Assembly: GCA_045531955.1 (NCBI GenBank)
Contig: JAZSFC010000041.1
Span: forward strand, 72,979-136,978
Length of the DNA stretch: 64,000 bases
Reading direction: 5' to 3'
From: SIG299 sp045531955
GTDB lineage: Bacteria; Bacillota; Clostridia; Lachnospirales; Lachnospiraceae
A model generated the notes under the pieces. That model saw only the letters and a list, made by a program, of their open reading frames with translations. It searched no databases and was not told the origin of the DNA. Below are positions 41,059 to 47,509 of the stretch, piece by piece. The position numbers and the translations under genes are program-made. The first letter of the stretch is position 1, and each line of letters opens with the position of its first letter.

Positions 41059-41308
41059 TTATCCTCCTCCGAAGATTTGAGAACACTTCCTCATGCGTAT
41101 ATCTTCTGTCATCTTCCATTGCTGCTCTGTCAGCTTCATCCAGTGCGCTTTCCACACCATCTGTTAATCTTGAGTATGCTTCCAGACTTAAAACAACCAT
41201 TGCACCATAGCCATTCTTGGTTAAATACACGGGTTCTCCTCCTCCAACAGCTTTTTCTATATCCGGAAACTTATTTCTTAAATCTGAAACGGGTCTAATC
41301 TGTATCAT
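41051..41308 (-). CDS. Phd/YefM-type antitoxin
   Basis: An 85-residue antitoxin. Its N-terminus MIQIRPVSDLRNKFPDIEKA and the segment PVYLTKNGYGAMVVLSLEAY form the DNA-binding Phd/YefM fold; the C-terminus (RAAMEDDRRYTHEEVFSNLR) should wrap the toxin. It neutralises the toxin and normally represses its own promoter. ATG 41308 follows AAGGAGG. The pair could stabilise the ICE after excision, by analogy with other ICE-borne modules. Confidence 0.9.
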   Translation of the reverse strand: MIQIRPVSDLRNKFPDIEKAVGGGEPVYLTKNGYGAMVVLSLEAYSRLTDGVESALDEADRAAMEDDRRYTHEEVFSNLRRRING

Positions 41309-41354
41309 AGCAACCTCCTTATCAAAACTTTATCATAATTTTATCCACATTTTC

Positions 41355-41383
41355 ATTATACCCGAATATAGTCAATTTTACAA
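41355..41383 (-). promoter_or_regulatory. Promoter of the toxin-antitoxin operon
   Basis: -35 TTGTAA (41378-41383), 17-bp spacer and a perfect -10 TATAAT (41355-41360) on the minus strand, about 47 bp before the antitoxin start. Confidence 0.72.
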
Positions 41384-41406
41384 TTACCAAAATCATTAAA
41401 ATTTAC

Positions 41407-41736
41407 TTACATCGACTTTAGGACAATTTGTCCGAAACCTACTAAAATACATCTGATGATTGTCACAACTGCCATGAACAGACGGTACATTGCAACCACA
41501 CCACCTATCAGACCTCCGATAATGCAGTTAAGAGCAAATATGCCAATACTGCCGGATAATCCATAATTTCTCGGAATAAGCCACAAACACATTTTATGTA
41601 CTCCAAACGGAAAACCAACCAGTATCCAAAGCATGAAATAATCTGTTGTTCCGTCAGCACTGCATACCGGATAGAACATCAATAACAGCAATCCTACCGA
41701 TACCACAGGTAAAATAACTTTTTTAACGATTTCCAT
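41407..41736 (-). CDS. ICE membrane protein, DUF6050-like
   Basis: 109 residues from ATG 41736 (AGGAGG at eight bases). It has three hydrophobic segments; the middle sequence FPFGVHKMCLWLIPRNYGLS, then GIFALNCIIGGLIGG, matches small membrane proteins I know as DUF6050 from Tn1549-like elements. The last codons overlap the right 23-bp repeat, and the reading ends FGQIVLKSM. Because FGQIVLK also appears in the fragment at 40570-40657, the C-terminus may have been replaced when the toxin-antitoxin cassette entered. Confidence 0.68.
   Translation of the reverse strand: MEIVKKVILPVVSVGLLLLMFYPVCSADGTTDYFMLWILVGFPFGVHKMCLWLIPRNYGLSGSIGIFALNCIIGGLIGGVVAMYRLFMAVVTIIRCILVGFGQIVLKSM
41415..41437. repeat. 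23-bp direct repeat, right copy
   Basis: Second copy of the repeat at 40635-40657, inside the last codons of the DUF6050-like gene and upstream of the toxin-antitoxin promoter. Confidence 0.85.
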
Positions 41737-42850
41737 TTGCAAAACCTCCTCCGTACATATCGTGGTTTACTTCTGCCTGATAATAACTGTCAATCGTGCT
41801 TGGGGCATTGTACAATGCGGTCAGCAGATATGCCCGGATATTTGCCACCTTGGTTGTATTCTTCTGCATACAGTCCATCACATAACGAATGTGGGAATAA
41901 TCAAGTTTCAGCAATTTCCCTTTGACTAACTGATACGGATAATCTGCTCCGCTAATGCGTATATGCTCTCGCTTCACACTGACTGTCTCCACCAGAAGCT
42001 CCACAATTTCATCAACTAACGCTCCCTGATACCCCATATCCAGCTTTAGTGCTTCATACTCGATATTATCCTTAATGATTTGGGTGTAGGCAGCAATCAT
42101 ATCTATCTCATCAATCCCGCCTTGTTCGGTTGCATTACCCTGATTGATAGGATTGATGTAATCTCTGTCTGTAATCTGTGTATTAGTCTCTGTATTTGTC
42201 CTACAAATCATTGTATGGGTAGGTACATTTTCTTGTGGGAGGGTGGCACTTTCTGTTGTACCACCCCTTACATCATTTTGTACCACCTCATACATCGTTT
42301 TGTCATACCCCCTACAAAATTTTGTACCACCCCCTGCGTTATTTTGCAGGTAGGTATTACAATCTTCTGTACCACCTACTTCTTCGCTTGTTTCCCGCAT
42401 TTCTTCGGTAACTTCCTCCGGATATGTAAGCTGATGAAGAACCTCCGCATTAAGGGCAATATACATAAGGTTATAGAGAACCATGCCATTCTCACAAGGA
42501 ACATCATAGAACTCTTTCTTTATGACACCCAATTCCTCCAGACGGTCTAAGGCTGCCTTAATGCTTCGTTTTGACTCTCCATAGAGGTCTGCGTACTGCT
42601 GATAGGTTTTTTGCAATAAATCGCCCTTAAATCTCTTTTTCCAGCCGATAACCCTTCCACTCTGCTCGTCCCTTTCTTCTGCCGGACGATACCAATACAC
42701 AATATCAGATAAGAGGGTAATGGCAAGCAGATAAGGCTTGCCATTTGGTCTGGTAATGGTACTATACCATATCTGCGGTATCACATTGCCGGATATATTC
42801 ATCATGCCCATGGCATCTACAATCTGATTTCCGCTTGTGATGTATCCCAT
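41723..42850 (-). CDS. RepA-like replication initiator of the ICE (DUF6017-type C-terminus)
   Basis: 375 residues from ATG 42850, whose A is shared with the TAA of parB; GGAGGT lies 8 bases upstream. The N-terminal winged-helix region (ITRPNGKPYLLAITLLSDIV, then YADLYGESKRSIKAALDRLE) is typical of RepA_N-like initiators. A variable middle (~150-260) covers the iteron-like DNA repeats. The C-terminal domain (~265-360: LKLDYSHIRYVMDCMQKN) resembles DUF6017. It should initiate autonomous replication of the excised circle and so works together with ParA/ParB, which are on the same transcript. Confidence 0.8.
   Translation of the reverse strand: MGYITSGNQIVDAMGMMNISGNVIPQIWYSTITRPNGKPYLLAITLLSDIVYWYRPAEERDEQSGRVIGWKKRFKGDLLQKTYQQYADLYGESKRSIKAALDRLEELGVIKKEFYDVPCENGMVLYNLMYIALNAEVLHQLTYPEEVTEEMRETSEEVGGTEDCNTYLQNNAGGGTKFCRGYDKTMYEVVQNDVRGGTTESATLPQENVPTHTMICRTNTETNTQITDRDYINPINQGNATEQGGIDEIDMIAAYTQIIKDNIEYEALKLDMGYQGALVDEIVELLVETVSVKREHIRISGADYPYQLVKGKLLKLDYSHIRYVMDCMQKNTTKVANIRAYLLTALYNAPSTIDSYYQAEVNHDMYGGGFANGNR
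42256..42387. repeat. Six 22-bp iteron-like repeats inside the initiator gene (candidate oriV)
   Basis: Units start at 42256, 42278, 42300, 42322, 42344 and 42366. Units 1, 2, 4 and 6 contain TGTACCACC; unit 3 has TGTCATACC and unit 5 is degenerate. A period of 22 is not a multiple of three, so successive units encode different peptides. This points to selection on DNA, as for iterons within genes of RepA_N plasmids. Confidence 0.72.
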
Positions 42851-43737
42851 TACCTTCGACCTCCTTCCTTCTTCCATTTTTCTAAAAGTTCATATATCAC
42901 TTCTTCAATCTCGTCATTGGAATATTCCTCTGTGAAATACTCCTTGATACGGTCTGCCTTTAGCGTGACCTTTTTTGCCTTGGGCTTTTCCTCTGACAGA
43001 AGCAAATCTATCACTCCTGCATTTAATTCCCCGGAAAGGCTGTATTTCTTCAAAGTAGCTGCCTGCGTTCCGTTTGGAACCACATTAAGCTCCTCTATTT
43101 TCTTATAAAGCATTGTCTGTTCTTCTGCCGACAGATAGGAAATGTCTACACCGGATATGAAACCTAACTTCTTTTCATCAACCATATCAAGAAGCTCCGG
43201 TATCAGTTCCGCCAAGCGGATATATCTCTGAACCATTTTTCCGTTATCTCCGGCAGCTTCGCCAACTTCATCATAAGTATGCTTTCCTGCCTTACTTCCT
43301 TGATGTTTCATGGCTTCAAACTTCATTTTATAGGCTTTTGCCTTTTCACTCGGTAATATGTCCTCTCGCTGAATGTTGGAGTCCACCATGATAATCGTTG
43401 CTTCATCATCGGTATAATTACGCACGATAATCGGCATATCAGACTTCCCGGCTCTTTCAGAACCTCTCTTTCTTCGGTGTCCGGCAATAATCTCATACCC
43501 TCCACCAACTCTCGGTCTTGCAATACCCGGAACAAGTACACCGTACTGACGGATACTTTCCGTTGTTTCCTCCATCTTTTCATCATCAACCACTCTGAAC
43601 GGGTGGTCTTTGAATGTGTATAGCTCCGTGAGAGGAGCAATGATTATTTTCTCTGTATCTTCACTTTCCTCATTGCTGATACCAAGCAAATCATCGTAGG
43701 AAGTAAGCTGAATTTCCTTATTATTTCTCTTTCGCAT
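42850..43737 (-). CDS. ParB/Spo0J-family partition protein
   Basis: 295 residues. The ParB N-terminal domain covers ~30-130, with PLTELYTFKDHPFRVVDDEK, VLVPGIARPRVGGGYEIIAG (the CTP-binding GERR-like motif reads GHRRKRGSER) and REDILPSEKAKAYKMKF. The central HTH region (~150-200: DEVGEAAGDNGKMVQRYIRL) binds parS-like sites. The C-terminal part is helical and charged. It overlaps parA by 17 bp. It probably segregates the excised ICE. Confidence 0.9.
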   Translation of the reverse strand: MRKRNNKEIQLTSYDDLLGISNEESEDTEKIIIAPLTELYTFKDHPFRVVDDEKMEETTESIRQYGVLVPGIARPRVGGGYEIIAGHRRKRGSERAGKSDMPIIVRNYTDDEATIIMVDSNIQREDILPSEKAKAYKMKFEAMKHQGSKAGKHTYDEVGEAAGDNGKMVQRYIRLAELIPELLDMVDEKKLGFISGVDISYLSAEEQTMLYKKIEELNVVPNGTQAATLKKYSLSGELNAGVIDLLLSEEKPKAKKVTLKADRIKEYFTEEYSNDEIEEVIYELLEKWKKEGGRR

Positions 43738-44506
43738 GGCTCAATACCTCCTGTGCAAGTCTCTCATAGCTTTCCGCACCCTTACTTGTATTGTCATACT
43801 CAAAAATACTTACTCCCTCGGAAGCGATTTCTGCGATAGCTTCCGACCTTGGTATCGCACTGTCAAAAATATTGACTTCTTTTCCATAGGCTGTATGTAC
43901 TGCCTTCTTGTTTCTCTTGGAATTGTTATATCTGCTTGCATCCATCGTAAAAAGGATACCTTCAATCTCAATATCCGGATTAAAACGCTGTTTTGTGCCT
44001 TTGTAGACCTTCAAAAGCTCCGTAAGTCCGTCTGCCGCATAAAACTGTGGCTGTACCGGAATTAGTACGCTGTTGGCTGCTGTCATCGCATTGATTGTCA
44101 GCATACCAAGTGACGGCATACAGTCAATAATAATATAATCATAATCGTCCTGCAAAAGCTCCAGATACTCTTTCAATACGTTTTCCCTATCCTCAACCGT
44201 GATTAAGGACATATCCATGCCCGTAAGCAGTTTATTGGACGGAACCACATCAACACCCTCTTTGTGGCTTAAAATGGCTTCTCTTGGCTCAAATTCAATG
44301 CCCATAATGACATTCTCAAGCATATTCTTTAAGGTTACTTTCAAATTCTTCGGGAACCCTAGTCCAAGGGTCAAATGCCCCTGCGGGTCTGCATCCACTA
44401 ATAACACTCTCTGTCCTAATCTTGCCAATCCTACTCCTAAATTGATACTTGTGGTAGTCTTACCAACTCCACCCTTCTGATTTGCGATTGCTATTACTCT
44501 GCACAT
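43721..44506 (-). CDS. ParA/Soj-family partition ATPase
   Basis: 261 residues with the deviant Walker A KGGVGKTT at ~11-18, VLLVDADPQGHLTLGLGF (Walker A') and YIIIDCMPSLGMLTINAM (Walker B/switch II). There is no N-terminal HTH, so it is the Soj/type Ib form that uses ParB as partner. ATG 44506 follows AAAAGGAGAA. It forms a three-gene block with parB and the initiator. Confidence 0.93.
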   Translation of the reverse strand: MCRVIAIANQKGGVGKTTTSINLGVGLARLGQRVLLVDADPQGHLTLGLGFPKNLKVTLKNMLENVIMGIEFEPREAILSHKEGVDVVPSNKLLTGMDMSLITVEDRENVLKEYLELLQDDYDYIIIDCMPSLGMLTINAMTAANSVLIPVQPQFYAADGLTELLKVYKGTKQRFNPDIEIEGILFTMDASRYNNSKRNKKAVHTAYGKEVNIFDSAIPRSEAIAEIASEGVSIFEYDNTSKGAESYERLAQEVLSHAKEK

Positions 44507-44523
44507 GATAATTCTCCTTTTCT

Positions 44524-44700
44524 CTACTGTTCTTTTACGTTGCTCTTTTTCACTTCTACATAAGCTCTATGAAATTTGTTGGTTCCCTTGTTCGGATACA
44601 AATCGGAAAACTCTGTCACTTCCAGCTTGGGATTTCTCTGCAATATCTTCCCAAACCACTTAATATCGTTTTTTGTTCCCATCAATCTGATTTTTAACAT
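44524..44700 (-). CDS. DUF3970-like small protein (58 aa)
   Basis: ATG 44700 overlaps the stop of the preceding gene and uses the GGAGG within it; a longer frame would start inside that gene. The sequence KIRLMGTKNDIKWFGKILQR, then YPNKGTNKFHRAYVEV, matches DUF3970-type proteins of ICEs and plasmids. No role is established. It lies 18 bp before parA and is presumably co-expressed with the partition and replication genes. Confidence 0.75.
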   Translation of the reverse strand: MLKIRLMGTKNDIKWFGKILQRNPKLEVTEFSDLYPNKGTNKFHRAYVEVKKSNVKEQ

Positions 44701-45173
44701 CAATCCAATCCTCCTAATAAAGCATAGAGTTTTCGATTGTCCTTGGTGTACTCCGGGTAACGGATTTGTATTGCCTGCCAAAAGTACGGAGCATAACCGC
44801 AGCAGAATAATTCTTCAACGGTATATAACTTACATTCCGTCAACTGTTCCTCTGCATCATCATCGTCATTTACGCTTGGTGTCCCATTGCAATACAAATT
44901 AAATGCCATTCGCACCACTCTCTGACTTCCGCTTGTCTGCCAACCTTCATGCAAACACTCCGGCTTTACATATCCCGTCTTGAAATCGTAAACTCTGTCC
45001 GCATTTTTCCTTGTGTCATTACAGATACCAAGGCAATAACAGAGTGCCTTGTGATACTCGTCTTGATACCTGACCTCTTTCAACTTCTCATAGTAGAATT
45101 TCTCATGTGCTTCGCTAATAAAAATCTTTTTGCCTTCATTCTCGGCTGTTGCACCTAACGCTGTACTGTTCAT
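44700..45173 (-). CDS. DUF6075-like ICE protein
   Basis: 157 residues. The core FISEAHEKFYYEKLKEVRYQ, then ALCYCLGICNDTRKNADRVY and a C-terminal FNLYCNG, fits the DUF6075-like proteins at the leading end of Tn1549-type elements. No signal or membrane segment is visible. ATG 45173 follows AGGAGG. It is the first gene of the long transfer operon after the ICE end, so its promoter should be in the 180 bp up to hemZ. Function is unknown. Confidence 0.72.
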   Translation of the reverse strand: MNSTALGATAENEGKKIFISEAHEKFYYEKLKEVRYQDEYHKALCYCLGICNDTRKNADRVYDFKTGYVKPECLHEGWQTSGSQRVVRMAFNLYCNGTPSVNDDDDAEEQLTECKLYTVEELFCCGYAPYFWQAIQIRYPEYTKDNRKLYALLGGLD

Positions 45174-45205
45174 GTGTTTTCCTCCTAATAATTTTTTGAC
45201 TATAA

Positions 45206-45248
45206 CAAAAAGGACAAACCCATTTGTAAAAAATGAATTCGTCCTTTA
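45206..45248 (-). terminator. Stem-loop between hemZ and the ICE genes
   Basis: The minus strand has AAAGGACGAA and TTTGTCCTTT, which pair over 10 bp with one G-U, followed by TTGTT. It can terminate the hemZ operon before it enters the ICE. Its symmetry would also fit an operator for the first ICE genes. Confidence 0.5.
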
Positions 45249-45307
45249 AGGCGTAGTTATTAGGTTTTTGAATACATCGTCATGTGTTATTCGGTACTAT
45301 TGGGTAT

Positions 45308-45354
45308 TTTTTTGATGTACTATTGATGTACAAACCCTTTTTTGATGTACTATT
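45308..45354. repeat. Direct repeats at the ICE-hemZ junction (candidate attachment site)
   Basis: TTTTTTGATGTACTATT occurs at 45308-45324 and 45338-45354 with a 30-bp period; the second copy abuts the hemZ stop at 45355. A third TACTATT lies at 45295-45301. This is the position expected for the right end of the element and its recombinase-binding repeats. Confidence 0.55.
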
Positions 45355-46845
45355 TCAGAAATCGAAGTCTTTGAAAAAACTTCTTTTTCGCTCAATCATT
45401 TCGTCAATTCTGGCTATGTAATTAGTGACATCTTTGACATTTTCGCACCGTTCAATCCTACCGTCCGGATATACCGCTTTGGTAGATGCACCTGCTCCCA
45501 ATGCCACGATAGTCTGTTTCTCTTCCATAATCAGTACATTATACAAGCCTTCTTTTCCCGGCTTTGCATAACCGATGTTTTCTAAATTTTCCGCCATATT
45601 TTTCTGACGGTATAAATAGTACGGTTCATAACCATGAGACTTTGTATATTCCTGACAAGCGGCCATCATTTCCACCGCTTCTTTTGACTTTTGGTCACGA
45701 TATCGGTCCATCTCGATATTTAAGCGTGCCGCCCGTTTTACCGCCAGTGTGTGTACAGTCAAACTGTCCGGAGAGAGTTTTTCTATTTCTTCCAGGGTTC
45801 TCCTGACGTCCTCCGCTGTTTCGCCGGTCAGTCCGATAATCAGGTCCATGTTGATATTGTCATGTCCGCATTCCCTTGCCAGGGCGAATGCTTCTTTAAT
45901 TTGCTCTGTTGTATGTTTTCTGCCGATTAAATCCAGCGTCTTTTGCTGCATACTCTGCGGATTAATGGAAATTCTGGTTACTCCCTCTTCCTTCAGAACA
46001 ACAAGCTTGTCTTTCGTAATGCTGTCCGGCCGGCCCGCTTCCACAGTCCATTCCCGAAGATACGTAAAATCAAAGGTCTCTTTTACTTTTCTAAGCAATC
46101 TGCGCAGCTGGTCTGCCGTCAGAGTAGTCGGTGTCCCGCCACCGATATATATGCTTATCAGTTTTTTTTCCGGAAAGCAGGTTCCCGCATACTCTATTTC
46201 TTTAAACAGTGCATTCAGGTAAGGCTCCACATATGCCTCATACTGCTTCAGTGAATAAGAACTGAAGGAACAGTACAAACAAATACTCGGGCAAAACGGA
46301 ATGCCGATATATATGCTGTAACTGTCTTTATCTTCAATACCGTACAGAAGCTTTTGCTCCTGCTGCGCCACCCGGATACAAAGCTCTGTTTTTTCATCAG
46401 AACAAAGATACTCCGTTTTAAAGTAATTTGCAATAGTTTGCCGGTCTTCTTTTTGTACCAGACGTTCTAATGCCTGCTTGGTCGGTCGGATTCCGGTTAA
46501 GGTGCCCCACGGAAGTGCTTTCCCCGTTTCTTTTGAAAAAATTCCATACAGTCTGCGATGCAGATAATTTCTGTACATTCTGCGGTCCGGCACGCCCTCG
46601 TTTTTATAAGTTCCCGGAAGCAGATCAGAAAAATCCTCCGTCTCCTCATATACCCTATCTGCTGTCTGAAAACGGATATGACACCGCCAAGGCTCTATGA
46701 CAAGTAATAAAAACTTGTCCGGTTGTTCTGTTATCTCTTCTTTTTCTTTTCCCGCAATGACAATATCATCATCCGGATAAAAAGACTTCACCAGCGGACG
46801 GATATCCTGTTCATAATCCTCGCCGGTAATTTTTATTTCTATCAT
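45355..46845 (-). CDS. hemZ: Coproporphyrinogen dehydrogenase HemZ (radical SAM)
   Basis: A 496-residue radical SAM enzyme that converts coproporphyrinogen III anaerobically. The cluster motif CPSICLYC (~184-191) follows GIPF, and the SAM-binding GGGTPT motif lies ~50 residues later. The N-terminal ~160 residues are the HemZ-specific extension (IEIKITGEDYEQDIRPLVKS). In many clostridia the substrate role is uncertain because the haem pathway is incomplete. It is the last gene of apt-relA-MBL-hemZ, 15 bp after the hydrolase. The ICE lies directly downstream of its stop codon, and the C-terminus (RSFFKDFDF) looks intact. Confidence 0.9.
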   Translation of the reverse strand: MIEIKITGEDYEQDIRPLVKSFYPDDDIVIAGKEKEEITEQPDKFLLLVIEPWRCHIRFQTADRVYEETEDFSDLLPGTYKNEGVPDRRMYRNYLHRRLYGIFSKETGKALPWGTLTGIRPTKQALERLVQKEDRQTIANYFKTEYLCSDEKTELCIRVAQQEQKLLYGIEDKDSYSIYIGIPFCPSICLYCSFSSYSLKQYEAYVEPYLNALFKEIEYAGTCFPEKKLISIYIGGGTPTTLTADQLRRLLRKVKETFDFTYLREWTVEAGRPDSITKDKLVVLKEEGVTRISINPQSMQQKTLDLIGRKHTTEQIKEAFALARECGHDNINMDLIIGLTGETAEDVRRTLEEIEKLSPDSLTVHTLAVKRAARLNIEMDRYRDQKSKEAVEMMAACQEYTKSHGYEPYYLYRQKNMAENLENIGYAKPGKEGLYNVLIMEEKQTIVALGAGASTKAVYPDGRIERCENVKDVTNYIARIDEMIERKRSFFKDFDF

Positions 46846-46860
46846 AATACAAATTCCTTA

Positions 46861-47484
46861 TTACACATATGGATTATACTGCTTTTCTTCACCGATGGTG
46901 GTCTGGTCACCATGACCGGAAAGCACCAGTGTATTCTCCGGCAGTACAAATAATTTTTCCCGGATGGAATTCATCAGCGTTGCCGCACTACCGGTTGGCA
47001 AATCAGTCCGTCCCACACTTCCCTGAAACAGGGTATCTCCGGAAAATAAAACATCTTCCTTTTGGGCATAGTAACAACAGCTGCCTTCCGTATGTCCCGG
47101 TGTGGCAATTACCGTAAAAACTCCGTCTAAAAAGCGCAAGTTTTGACCATCTTCCAGTACTTCATCCGCAGTGATGCTGTATGACATATGCAAAAATTGT
47201 TCCGAACAGTTCATATCCGGATACTTTAATAACTCTGCGTCACCTTTTGCCACACAAATTGGAATCCGGTAGCCGTTTTTTAAAGATTCCGCCGCCAACA
47301 TATGGTCAAAATGGCCATGGGTAAGCAACACTGCTTCCGGAATTACTCCGAGAGCCGTAATTTCCTCCGTAATACGACGGGAATCTGCCGCCGGGTCAAT
47401 AATAACCGCTTTTTTCGTATCCGGTGTATATACAATATAGCAATTGGTCCGGACTAATCCAAGAACCAAACGTTTTATTTCCAT
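46861..47484 (-). CDS. Metallo-beta-lactamase-fold hydrolase (glyoxalase II-like)
   Basis: 207 residues. Metal ligands are visible in THGHFDH (~55-61), TPGHTEGS (~130) and SGDTLF (~150), with a final histidine in SGHGDQT. This is the short clostridial MBL form, which lacks the C-terminal helical domain of true glyoxalase II. A thioester or other small hydrolytic substrate is likely, but the reaction is unknown. It is conserved between relA and hemZ in this group. Confidence 0.88.
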   Translation of the reverse strand: MEIKRLVLGLVRTNCYIVYTPDTKKAVIIDPAADSRRITEEITALGVIPEAVLLTHGHFDHMLAAESLKNGYRIPICVAKGDAELLKYPDMNCSEQFLHMSYSITADEVLEDGQNLRFLDGVFTVIATPGHTEGSCCYYAQKEDVLFSGDTLFQGSVGRTDLPTGSAATLMNSIREKLFVLPENTLVLSGHGDQTTIGEEKQYNPYV

Positions 47485-47509
47485 TGGTTTACCTTTCTGC
47501 CGAATTTTA

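Noticed and set aside
42250..42390. CRISPR array, considered for the evenly spaced repeats in the initiator gene
   Set aside because: The repeats are contiguous 22-bp units with no unique spacers, they vary between units, and no cas genes are present.
45295..45354. CRISPR or microsatellite, considered for the junction repeats
   Set aside because: Only two full units exist and they sit exactly at an ICE-chromosome border, which is better explained by recombinase sites.
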